Assembly: GCF_049532965.1 (NCBI RefSeq)
Contig: NZ_CP186694.1
Location: 5,270,001-5,334,000, forward strand
Source of the DNA: Roseateles sp049532965
Lineage (GTDB): Bacteria > Pseudomonadota > Gammaproteobacteria > Burkholderiales > Burkholderiaceae_C
Direction of reading: 5' to 3'
DNA length: 64,000 bases
This document shows positions 42,501 through 54,822 of this stretch, piece by piece; the stretch's first letter is position 1, and each line of letters opens with the position of its first letter. Below the pieces are notes generated by a model. The model was not told the DNA's origin and did no database searches. It saw nothing but the letters and a program-made list of their open reading frames with translations. Both the position numbers and the translations under genes were made by a program.

Positions 42501-42797
42501 GTGATCAAGCTGCTCTTCTGGATCGTCCTGCTGGCGGTGATCGCCTTCGTGCTCGGCTTCAAGCGGGCGCGCCCGGTCGCACGCGACACGCGACGCGCGG
42601 CACCCGCGACGCCGCCGGCCCCGGCCGTGCCCGAGGCCATGGTCAGCTGCGCCGAGTGCGGCGCGCATCTGCCGGCCAGCGACGCGCTGCCCGGCCGCGG
42701 CGGCCAGTTCTGCAGCGTCCCGCATCGCGCCGCGCATGAAGCGCGCCTGGAGGCCGCCGAGGCGGCCCGCGCGCGCGACGCGTCCTCCGGGCGCTGA
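42501..42797 (+). CDS. PP0621-like small membrane-anchored zinc-binding protein
   Basis: 98 aa from GTG at 42501. One N-terminal membrane helix (IKLLFWIVLLAVIAFVLGF) is followed by a basic/Pro linker and a short Cys/His module: CAECGAHLP ... FCSVPHRAAHEARL. That pattern fits the PP0621 family of betaproteobacteria and pseudomonads, found near pilS-pilR. Function unknown. pilS follows 14 bp later. Confidence 0.75.
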   Translation: MIKLLFWIVLLAVIAFVLGFKRARPVARDTRRAAPATPPAPAVPEAMVSCAECGAHLPASDALPGRGGQFCSVPHRAAHEARLEAAEAARARDASSGR

Positions 42798-42811
42798 GTT
42801 CAGGACGGCGC

Positions 42812-44531
42812 ATGGCGACCTCCGAGGCCACCGGCGCCATCAGCGCCAGCACCATCCAGCGCTTGTATCGCGCGTTCATGGGTGCGCGCGCCGCGTTGGG
42901 CCTGGCGCTGCTCGGAACGCAATCGCTTGCCGGCCTGATGGGCGCGCGGCCGACCGGCTGGGCCGCGCTCATCTCGCTGATCTACGGCGTGCAGGCAGTG
43001 CTGGCGTGGCTGCTGCCGCGCTGGTTCGGCGGGGGCGAGACGCCGCCCAAGGATCGCCCCGGCCTGTCTGCCCGGCAGTTCATGGTCAGCATCGGCGCGG
43101 ACCTGGTGCTGTTCACGCTGTTGCAGGTGCGCGATCCGGATGCCCCCTACGGCGCGCTGTTCTTCATGCCGGCACTGATGGCCGGCGCGTTGCAGCCGCG
43201 GCTGCGTGCGCTGGCCTGTGCCGCGCTGCCCAGCCTGGTGTTGCTGAGCCTGTCGGGCTGGGCCGTCTTCAGCGAACGCGAAGGTGCCCTGCGCATCAGC
43301 CAGGCCGGTCTGCTCGGCTGCGGCCTGTTCGTCGTGACGCTGCTCGCCAACGAGATCGCCGCGCGCCTGGCCCGCGAGGAACGCGCCGCCCGCGGCAGCC
43401 TGGAGTACGCCCGCCAGCAGGCCGACCTGAACCGCCTGGTCATCGAGGAGATGGAGGAGGGCGTCATCGTCGTGGACCGTCGCGGACTGGTGCGCACCGC
43501 CAACCCCGCGGCCCGCGCGTTGCTCGCCGAGGGCGCGTCGCTGCGGCCCGGGTCGTTCCGGCTCGACGCGACGCCGGCCTGGAAATCGTTGCTGCGCGCG
43601 ATCGAGAAGGCCTTCGCGGGCCGGCACTGGCCCGAGGCCGGGCGCGACGTGCTGCTCGACTTCGGCCGGGGCTCGCAGCGCTCGCTGCGCGTGCGCATGC
43701 GATTCACGCTGCGTCCGCTCGACGGCGACGACCTGTGCGTGATGTTCCTTGAGGACAACCGCTTGCTCGAGGCCCGCAATCGCCAGGAGAAGCTTGCCGC
43801 GATGGGCCGCGTGTCGGCCGGCATTGCCCACGAGATCCGCAACCCGCTGACCGCGATCGCCCAGGCCAACGCGCTGCTGGCCGAGGACTGCGCGCATGAC
43901 CCGCGGCTGGAGCCACTGACGCGCATGGTGGCGTCCAATGTGGAGCGTCTCAAGCGCCTGGTCGACGACGTGATGGAAGTGGCCCCCGGCATCGCGCCGG
44001 TGGCGCTGACGCTGGCGGTGGCGCCGCTGGTGCGCGAGTACTGCGCCGACTGGGCGGCGACGCAGCGTCTGCCCGCGGGCGATGCCAGTCCGCTGCGCAT
44101 CGAGATCCAGCGCGAGGCGCTGCAGGTGAACTTCGAGCCCGAGCACCTGCGCCGCGTGCTGATCAACCTGCTCGACAACGGCCTGCGCCACGCGCACCCC
44201 GGCCCGGGCAGCCTGCGCGTGCAACTCGCGGACGATGGCGAATGGGTGCGGCTGTCGGTGCTCAGCCGCGCCGATCCGATCCCTGCGGAGGTCGAAAGGC
44301 ACTTGTTCGAGCCCTTCTTCTCGACGCGCAGCCGCGGCTCCGGTCTCGGCCTGTACATTTGTCGCGAGCTGTGCGAACGCTATGGCGCACGCATCGACTA
44401 CCACCGCGGCGGACCGAACACCGACGCCAACGAATTCCGCGTGCTGCTGCAGCGCCCCGCAACGGCCGTGGCCGCGCTGGCCTCGATCCCGTCCACGGGC
44501 CCGGACTCCAATTTCCCTGACACCGAACTCC

Positions 44532-44542
<11 letters not shown>
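42812..44542 (+). CDS. pilS: Sensor histidine kinase PilS
   Basis: 576 aa. About six N-terminal membrane helices (residues 25-190), a PAS-like domain (about 205-300), the H-box GRVSAGIAHEIRNPLTAIAQANALL with the phospho-accepting histidine, N-box LINLLDNGLRHAH and G-box GSGLGLYICRELCERYG. PilS senses pilin levels in the membrane and phosphorylates PilR. The 3' end overlaps pilR by 11 bp. Confidence 0.92.
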
Positions 44543-46178
<1,636 letters not shown>

Positions 46179-46354
46179 GCAAGGCGCAGGGCCAGCTCAA
46201 CGCGAGCTCAAGGCCGACCCAAAGCGGGCGCATATCGACCATGACCCCACCGCCGGTGGCGGCTAGGGGAAGGTCCTAGGCGGTAGTTGTCCTAAGCCCC
46301 GGGGACAGATGGGCTTCCTGTCATCGACGTGTCATCGCCGCGAGCACAGCAACC

Positions 46355-46498
46355 ATGGGCATTCGCCGCACATTCGGCCCGGCAACCCGCGCCAATGCTC
46401 ACGGTCGCGAAGGGATGCGCGCATTCATCGGGGATCTGCGGGGTCAGGTCTTCCCGCTAGCCCAGCCGGTGACGGTCGTCAAGCGGGTGCGGCACTAG
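46355..46498 (+). CDS. Possible small protein (47 aa)
   Basis: ATG at 46355 to TAG at 46498, starting MGIRRTFGPATRANAHGREG and ending VTVVKRVRH. It is basic, has no membrane helix, and I recognise no family. There is no clear Shine-Dalgarno. The stop overlaps the first NrdR box. It may be chance. Confidence 0.2.
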   Translation: MGIRRTFGPATRANAHGREGMRAFIGDLRGQVFPLAQPVTVVKRVRH

Positions 46499-46539
46499 CG
46501 GTAGTTCCTTGAACCTCTCCGGACCACTAGATATAGTGT
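46492..46539 (+). promoter_or_regulatory. nrdAB promoter with two NrdR boxes
   Basis: The promoter is TTGAAC (46509-46514) - 17 bp - TATAGT (46532-46537). NrdR box 2, CCACTAGATATAGTGT (46524-46539), matches the ACACWATATATWGTGT consensus at 14 of 16 positions and covers the -10. Box 1, GCACTAGCGGTAGTTC (46492-46507), is weaker (9 of 16) and lies just before the -35. The starts are 32 bp apart, three helical turns, which is the classical tandem NrdR spacing. NrdR with dATP/ATP would repress here. Confidence 0.85.
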
Positions 46540-46761
46540 TTTGCATGCTATCCTGCTGACCTTCGCAACACGGCGATGAATGCTCCAACAGACGTCTTGT
46601 CCACGGCCCCGGCGACCCTTTCGCGGGCCGCGGAACCGCAAGCCCCGGGGCATCAGCAGCATCGCGAACATCACCTGACCCCCTGATCGTCGGGCCCTTT
46701 GCTTACCCGGGCCGGGCGCAGCTTTTTTTGTTTTCCCGAAACCAGAACAGACGAGGATCCC

Positions 46762-49704
<2,943 letters not shown>

Positions 49705-49715
49705 TCTGGAACGGT

Positions 49716-49742
49716 GGGTGTCGGCGTGCGTCGCCGACACCC
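49716..49742 (+). terminator. Strong hairpin after nrdA (partial terminator or processing site)
   Basis: GGGTGTCGGCG-TGCGT-CGCCGACACCC, a perfect 11-bp stem starting 12 bases after the nrdA stop. There is no T-tract, so complete termination is unlikely; it may protect the nrdA 3' end or set different nrdA and nrdB levels. Confidence 0.5.
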
Positions 49743-49970
49743 CCGACGCTCGCGATGCGAGTGTTCATCGATGTTTGCGGCGATCGGCGCATTTCTGCCC
49801 GGCCCTCGCGAGCGATCGATGAACGCTTGATCGGACGTCCGCCCGCCTGCACGCCGCGCGCATCGACAGCGCGGCATCGCGCGCCTCGGAAGGCGCGCTG
49901 CAGCTGGTTCCATGCGTCGAATGCGATGCGGACCAGCAACAGCGAAGCGGCGTCAAAGTCAAGAAGTCCT

Positions 49971-49986
49971 TTGTGTTTGAACACAA
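49971..49986. promoter_or_regulatory. Palindrome upstream of nrdB
   Basis: TTGTGTT-TG-AACACAA, perfect 7-bp arms, 34 bases before the nrdB ATG. It does not match the NrdR consensus well. It could be an operator for an internal nrdB promoter. Confidence 0.4.
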
Positions 49987-50020
49987 CACTCCGATAATCC
50001 GCGTCCATAGGAAGACCACC

Positions 50021-51190
50021 ATGCTGGTTTGGGAAGAAGACCGTAAGCCTTCGAGCAACGCGCCGTCGCACGGCGCATCGATCAACGCAGCGACAGCCTC
50101 CGTCGCGCGTGACGCCACCGTCGCCGCGGCGGGCGTCGCTTCTTCCGCTTCGTCGATCGCCAGCGCGAGCGAGCGCCGCGTGAACGCCGCCGACAAGCGC
50201 ATCATCAACGGCCAGACCGACGTCAACCAACTGGTCCCGTTCAAGTACAAGTGGGCCTGGGAGAAGTACCTGGCCACCTGCGCGAATCACTGGATGCCGC
50301 AGGAAGTGAACATGTCCCGCGACATCGCGCTGTGGAAGGATCCGAACGGCCTGAGCGAGGACGAGCGCCGGATCATCAAGCGCAACCTCGGCTTCTTCGT
50401 GACCGCCGACTCGCTGGCCGCCAACAACATCGTGCTGGGCACCTACCGCCACATCACGGCCCCGGAGGCGCGCCAGTTCCTGCTGCGCCAGGCCTTCGAG
50501 GAAGCGATCCACACCCACGCCTACCAGTACATCGTCGAGTCGCTGGGCCTGGACGAGAGCGAGATCTTCAACGCGTACCACGAGGTGGCGTCGATCCGCG
50601 ACAAGGACGAGTTCCTGATCCCGTTCATCGACGCGATCATGGATCCCAACTTCGTGACGGGCACGCCGGCTGCCGATCAGACGCTGCTGAAGTCGCTGAT
50701 CGTCTTCGCGTGCCTGATGGAAGGTCTGTTCTTCTACGTCGGCTTCACGCAGATCCTGGCGCTCGGCCGCCAGAACAAGATGACCGGCGCGGCGGAGCAG
50801 TACCAATACATCCTGCGCGACGAGTCGATGCACTGCAACTTCGGCATCGACCTGATCAACCAGATCAAGCTCGAGAACCCGCACCTGTGGACGCCCGAGT
50901 TCCGCGCGGAGATCAAGGCGCTGTTCCAGAAGGCGGTCGAGCTGGAGTACCGCTACGCCGAGGACACCATGCCGCGCGGCGTGCTGGGTCTGAACGCGGC
51001 CATGTTCAAGGGCTATCTGCGCTACATCGCGAATCGCCGTGCGACGCAGATCGGTCTGGAAGCACTATTCCCGAACGAGGAAAACCCGTTCCCGTGGATG
51101 AGCGAGATGATTGACTTGAAGAAGGAACGCAACTTCTTCGAGACCAGAGTGATCGAATACCAATCGGGCGGCGCGCTGTCCTGGGACTGA
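50021..51190 (+). CDS. nrdB: Class Ia ribonucleoside-diphosphate reductase, beta subunit
   Basis: 389 aa. Supplies the diiron-tyrosyl radical. Iron ligands and the radical tyrosine are seen in FEEAIHTHAY (Glu, His, Tyr) and RDESMHCNFG (Glu, His). A Ser/Ala-rich N-terminal stretch (residues 8-50) precedes the ferritin-like fold. ATG at 50021 (MLVWEEDRK) has AGGAAG in front; an in-frame GTG at 49973 is inside the palindrome and less likely. Confidence 0.96.
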   Translation: MLVWEEDRKPSSNAPSHGASINAATASVARDATVAAAGVASSASSIASASERRVNAADKRIINGQTDVNQLVPFKYKWAWEKYLATCANHWMPQEVNMSRDIALWKDPNGLSEDERRIIKRNLGFFVTADSLAANNIVLGTYRHITAPEARQFLLRQAFEEAIHTHAYQYIVESLGLDESEIFNAYHEVASIRDKDEFLIPFIDAIMDPNFVTGTPAADQTLLKSLIVFACLMEGLFFYVGFTQILALGRQNKMTGAAEQYQYILRDESMHCNFGIDLINQIKLENPHLWTPEFRAEIKALFQKAVELEYRYAEDTMPRGVLGLNAAMFKGYLRYIANRRATQIGLEALFPNEENPFPWMSEMIDLKKERNFFETRVIEYQSGGALSWD

Positions 51191-51353
51191 CCCAGGCGGA
51201 GCGACCCTCGAAGCATTGTTTGTTGAAGAAGAGATCAAGCTTGGCGATGCGCCCGGAGACCGACGCAGAAGCGGCTCCGACGCATCGCACCCCGATTCAC
51301 CGCACCGCGGATCGCAACTCCCGCGAGTCGTGGGCGGTGAATACCTGCACCGG

Positions 51354-51369
51354 CATCAACCGGTTGATG
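51354..51369. promoter_or_regulatory. Perfect 16-bp palindrome upstream of the histone-like gene
   Basis: CATCAACC/GGTTGATG, 40 bases before the ATG at 51409. A candidate operator or RNA hairpin; no matching regulator is known to me. Confidence 0.4.
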
Positions 51370-51408
51370 ACGGGCAGGGCTATTTCCACTTGATCAAGGA
51401 GAACTGAA

Positions 51409-52008
51409 ATGGCAACTGCGAAGAAGGCCGCTCCGGCCAAGAAGGCGGCTCCGGCCAAGAAGGCCGCTGCGAAGAAGGCTCCGGCCGCGAAGAAGGCGGC
51501 TCCGGCCAAGAAGGCGGCGCCGGCGAAGAAGGCCGCTCCGGCGAAGAAGGCGGCTCCGGCGAAGAAGGCCGCTGCCGCCAAGAAGGCCGCGCCGGCGAAG
51601 AAGGCCGCTCCGGCCAAGAAGACCGCGGCTGCGAAGAAGGCCGCTCCGGCGAAGAAGGCTGCTGCCGCCAAGAAGGCTGCACCGGCCAAGAAGGTCGCTG
51701 CCAAGAAGGCCGCTCCGGCCAAGAAGGCTGCGGTCGCCAAGAAGCCGGCTGCCAAGAAGGCCGCGAAGCCTGCCGCCAAGCCTGCTGCGAAGAAGGCTGC
51801 ACCGGCGAAGAAGGCCGCTGCCCCCAAGAAGGCCGCTGCCAAGCCTGCTGCGAAGCCGGCCGCCAAGAAGGCGTCCGCTCCGAAGAAGGCTGCCGCCAAG
51901 CCTGCCGCTGCTCCCGCTGCGAAGCCTGCCGCTGCGCCGGCTCCCGCCGCGAAGACCGCGCTGAGCCCGCAAGCCGCGTGGCCCTTCCCGACCGGCAACA
52001 AGCCCTGA
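51409..52008 (+). CDS. Histone H1-like Lys/Ala/Pro-repeat protein
   Basis: 199 aa, almost entirely built of AAPAKK / AAAKK type repeats (residues 3-175), then PAAAPAAKPAAAPAPAA and a unique end LSPQAAWPFPTGNKP. It resembles eukaryotic H1 tails and bacterial AlgP/HctB/BpH1-like nucleoid proteins, which bind DNA or RNA non-specifically and compact it. Shine-Dalgarno AAGGAGAA is good. Repeat number is likely variable between strains. Its own terminators follow. Confidence 0.88.
   Translation: MATAKKAAPAKKAAPAKKAAAKKAPAAKKAAPAKKAAPAKKAAPAKKAAPAKKAAAAKKAAPAKKAAPAKKTAAAKKAAPAKKAAAAKKAAPAKKVAAKKAAPAKKAAVAKKPAAKKAAKPAAKPAAKKAAPAKKAAAPKKAAAKPAAKPAAKKASAPKKAAAKPAAAPAAKPAAAPAPAAKTALSPQAAWPFPTGNKP
51412..51960. 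repeat. Tandem codon repeats encoding AAPAKK units
   Basis: Repeated 9-18 bp units of the form GCTCCGGCCAAGAAGGCG across the histone-like gene. Such arrays change length by slippage. Confidence 0.85.
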
Positions 52009-52020
52009 GCTTGAGCGATG

Positions 52021-52082
52021 ACCGGACCCTTCGGGTCCGGTGCATCCAGCCCTCCGAACCCGGCGCAAGCCGGGTTTTTTAT
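52021..52082 (+). terminator. Tandem terminators after the histone-like gene
   Basis: ACCGGACCC-TTC-GGGTCCGGT (52021-52041), then AACCCGGC-GCAA-GCCGGGTT followed by TTTT (52057-52080). The second is a textbook intrinsic terminator and may also serve the convergent DUF3426 gene. Confidence 0.9.
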
Positions 52083-52100
52083 TGGCTGTGAGGGCCCGGC

Positions 52101-53630
52101 TCAGGGGTAGAAGAGCTCGACCGAATAGCCGCTGATCTTTTGCGCGCCGCTGTCGAAGACCAGTTGAACTTGCTGGTCAGCCCCGGCCGGCAGCGCGCCG
52201 CGCCCGACCTGCATCTCTTCAGGCGAGAGCATCCGCCGCACCACAAGTACGCCGCTCGCGTCGGTCAGGCTCAGATCCACCCACGGCTGCGCGACTTCCC
52301 AGTTGCTGCGGTTGCGCAGGCTGAGCGTGAAGCGATAGTGATTGCCGCCGCCAGCCGGATTGAGGCTGCTGCTTTCGACGCTGAGCGCTTCGATGTGCCG
52401 CCACGGCCGGAGCTCCTGCCCGAGGGCCTGGGAGACCGACGCCAGCATCGGCTTCGCGGCCGGGTACTGCGCGGCGATCGCTTCGCGCGCGTGCCACAGC
52501 AACTGACCCATCAGCGTGAGCGCCAGCACCGTCCCGGCGCTGCCGAGTGCCAGCCGGACCCCCGGCCGATTCCACCGTTGCGCGGCCTCGGCCTGGCGCA
52601 GGAAGCTGGGCAACTGGTCCGGCAGCACGCTCGGCGCGCCGGGAGCCGAGGCCGCGTCGGCGGCGGCTCGCGCGGCGATGAGCTCGGACTCGGCGGCCAG
52701 CACCGTCATCGTGGTTTCGGGGCTGGCCACCGCGGGGCGCTCGCGCCGCAGGCGCTTGAACGGATTCCATGAGCGCTTGGGCCGATTCGCCTTGGCGGCG
52801 CGCTTGGCCTCGGCAACGGCGTCCTCGTCCAGGGCCAGCATCGAGGTCGTCGGCTCGAGCGCAGGCACGAGCGCCGGTTCGTTTGCCGGCTCCATCGAGC
52901 GCAACTGCGCCGCGGTCGCCGGGCTGAGCGCGAGCGTCACGTCGGGCCGATCATCGTCGTCGATCATCGGCGGCGGCAGCTCGTCCTCTTCGAATCGCAT
53001 GCCGCGTGGCTCGGGCAGGTCCGCGCGAGGATCGGGCGCCGGGGTGGCGGGCGCCTCGAGGAAGGGTTCGCGGCGATGCTCGTGCATCGTGCTGTCGAGG
53101 CCCGACGGCCGGAAGCGAGCGTCGTCCAGCTCGTCCATCGGATCGTCGTCCGGCATGGGCCTTGGCGGCGCGAACGGGTTGAGCTCGTCGTCGTCAGCGG
53201 CGATCCAGCCGCTGTCGCGAGGCGCGAGGTGATGCGGTGGTGGCTCGGCGAAGATCGGCGCCGGCGTCATGGCCATCGGCCGCGGTGCGGGCGTCGTGGG
53301 CGGCGGTATCGGTGCCGGCCGGCTTGGCGCGAAATCCTCCTGAGGAGGACGATAGGACGACGGTGCCGGAGGAGTCGCTGGAGTTGGTGCAGGCGGAGGC
53401 CGACGCTCGATCGGCGCCGGCTCGGCCGTCATGCCCGCGGGCGAGGCTGCCGCCGTGCCCATGGGCGGCCAGGGCGGCGGGCTGTCGCGCTCGAGGTCGA
53501 ACAGCTGCTCGCGCGCGTCGAACACCTCGGCGCACCGGCCGCAGCGGACCCAGCCCTCGGAGACGCGCAACTGGTCCTGCACCACCCGGAAGATGGTGCC
53601 GCAGGTCGTGCAGCGGGTCGCGAGATTCAT
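52101..53630 (-). CDS. Zinc-ribbon DUF3426 membrane protein
   Basis: 509 aa. The N-terminal MJ0042-type zinc ribbon is CTTCGTIFRV ... VRCGRCAEVFDA (residues 7-40). A long acidic/proline-rich disordered region follows (about 50-330), then one membrane helix (GSAGTVLALTLMGQLLWHA, about 375-395) and a C-terminal DUF3426 domain with RFTLSLRNRSNWEVAQPWVDLSLTD. It is conserved next to prmA in betaproteobacteria. Function unknown. ATG at 53630 places the zinc ribbon at the very start. Confidence 0.83.
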   Translation of the reverse strand: MNLATRCTTCGTIFRVVQDQLRVSEGWVRCGRCAEVFDAREQLFDLERDSPPPWPPMGTAAASPAGMTAEPAPIERRPPPAPTPATPPAPSSYRPPQEDFAPSRPAPIPPPTTPAPRPMAMTPAPIFAEPPPHHLAPRDSGWIAADDDELNPFAPPRPMPDDDPMDELDDARFRPSGLDSTMHEHRREPFLEAPATPAPDPRADLPEPRGMRFEEDELPPPMIDDDDRPDVTLALSPATAAQLRSMEPANEPALVPALEPTTSMLALDEDAVAEAKRAAKANRPKRSWNPFKRLRRERPAVASPETTMTVLAAESELIAARAAADAASAPGAPSVLPDQLPSFLRQAEAAQRWNRPGVRLALGSAGTVLALTLMGQLLWHAREAIAAQYPAAKPMLASVSQALGQELRPWRHIEALSVESSSLNPAGGGNHYRFTLSLRNRSNWEVAQPWVDLSLTDASGVLVVRRMLSPEEMQVGRGALPAGADQQVQLVFDSGAQKISGYSVELFYP

Positions 53631-53768
53631 GGGCGCGATGATGCCACGAAGCAGGGTCAGTCCTTGCTGCCCGGCGACCCCGGCCGACACCCGGTCACCA
53701 CGCCGTCAACGGCTGGGAAGCGGCTGTTCATCGGGGTCGTGGGGCGTCGGACCAGGCGCGTGCGGCGT

Positions 53769-54695
53769 TCAGGCCGCGCGCTGTGCGGTCATCAGGATCC
53801 AGCCGTCCTCGCTGTCGGTTACCTGCAGCTGGACGTACGGTGCATAGGCGGCCTTCAGCTCGTCGGCCTGCCGTTCAAGGATGCCCGCCAGCACCAGGTG
53901 GGCGCCGGGCCGCAGGTGCTGGCAGAGCAGCGGCGCGAGCAGCTTCAGCGGGGTCGCCAGGATGTTCGCGAGCACCACCGGATACTCGCCCTTCGCGGCG
54001 TCGGGCAGCGCGGCGTTCAGCGTCACGCCGTTGTCCTTCGCGTTCTGCGTCGATGCGATCAGCGCGGCCGGGTCGATGTCGACGGCGTCGATCGCCTTGG
54101 CGCCGAACAGGCCCGCCGCGATCGCGAGGATGCCGGACCCGCAGCCGTAGTCGAGCACGCGGTCCCAGCCGGCCGCCTCGGCGCCATGGCGCGCGATCCA
54201 GCGCAGGCACATGCGCGTCGTCGGGTGGGTGCCCGTGCCGAAGGCCAGGCCGGGATCGAGCCGCATCACCTGCCGCGCCTGTGCCGGCGCCTCATGCCAG
54301 GATGGAACGATCCAGAACTCCGGCGTGATCTCGACCGGCGCGAACTGCGACTGCGTCAGCCGCACCCAATCCTGCTGCGCGACGGTCTGGATCGACTGCA
54401 CATGGACATCGGCCGCCCAGTCCTGCGCGAGCAGCAGCGTCGCCGCTTCGGTGGCCTCGACCTGCGTGGAGAACAGCGCCTTCACCACCGAGCGCTCCCA
54501 GCCCGCGCGCGGCGCGGGCATGCCCGGCTCGCCGAACAGCGCGCGCTCGGCCGGCGTGTCGGCATCGGCGTCCTCGACCGACACCGCGAGCGCCTCGACT
54601 TCCATCAGCGCGTCGCTGACGGTCTCGACGTCCTCCTCGCGGCAGATCAGCACCAGTTCGTGCAGCAGGGGATCGGTGGCGTGGTCATCGCTCAT
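53769..54695 (-). CDS. prmA: Ribosomal protein L11 methyltransferase
   Basis: 308 aa. An N-terminal substrate-recognition domain precedes a SAM domain with LAFGTGTHPTTRMCLRW, VLDYGCGSGILAIAAGLFGA and NILATPL. It trimethylates ribosomal protein L11. It follows accC after a GC-rich hairpin. Confidence 0.95.
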   Translation of the reverse strand: MSDDHATDPLLHELVLICREEDVETVSDALMEVEALAVSVEDADADTPAERALFGEPGMPAPRAGWERSVVKALFSTQVEATEAATLLLAQDWAADVHVQSIQTVAQQDWVRLTQSQFAPVEITPEFWIVPSWHEAPAQARQVMRLDPGLAFGTGTHPTTRMCLRWIARHGAEAAGWDRVLDYGCGSGILAIAAGLFGAKAIDAVDIDPAALIASTQNAKDNGVTLNAALPDAAKGEYPVVLANILATPLKLLAPLLCQHLRPGAHLVLAGILERQADELKAAYAPYVQLQVTDSEDGWILMTAQRAA

Positions 54696-54734
54696 GGCGG
54701 CTCCGGGACGTCGAGGCTTCAGGACTTCAGAAAA

Positions 54735-54777
54735 GGAGAAGCCCCCAAGGCGGACTCGCGTCCGCGCCTGAGGGCCC
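54735..54777 (-). terminator. Possible terminator between accC and prmA
   Basis: A long imperfect hairpin, with inner stem GGCGGAC-TCGC-GTCCG and outer GCCC/GGGC arms. On the minus strand it is followed by TTCTCCTTTTC. Probably partial. Confidence 0.45.
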
Positions 54778-54822
54778 GTGCATTGTCGCTCAGCGAGCGA
54801 CGGGATCGGGTCGGTCGGCCGG

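Larger units (their letters stand above)
46179..46761. other. Intergenic region between pilR and nrdA
   Basis: 583 bases. It holds a possible 47-codon ORF (46355-46498), the nrdA promoter with two NrdR boxes (46492-46539), and a leader of about 215 bases before nrdA. The stretch 46265-46300 has two GTCCTA(G/A)GC copies of unknown meaning. Confidence 0.6.
49705..50020. other. nrdA-nrdB intergenic region
   Basis: 316 bases with no supported gene. It contains the perfect 11-bp hairpin at 49716-49742 and a perfect 7-bp-arm palindrome at 49971-49986, 35 bp before nrdB. The middle part shows no recognisable feature. Confidence 0.6.

Noticed and set aside
51216..51407. 63-codon open frame before the histone-like gene
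   Set aside because: No Shine-Dalgarno, no family resemblance, and it spans the palindrome and leader; treated as non-coding leader.
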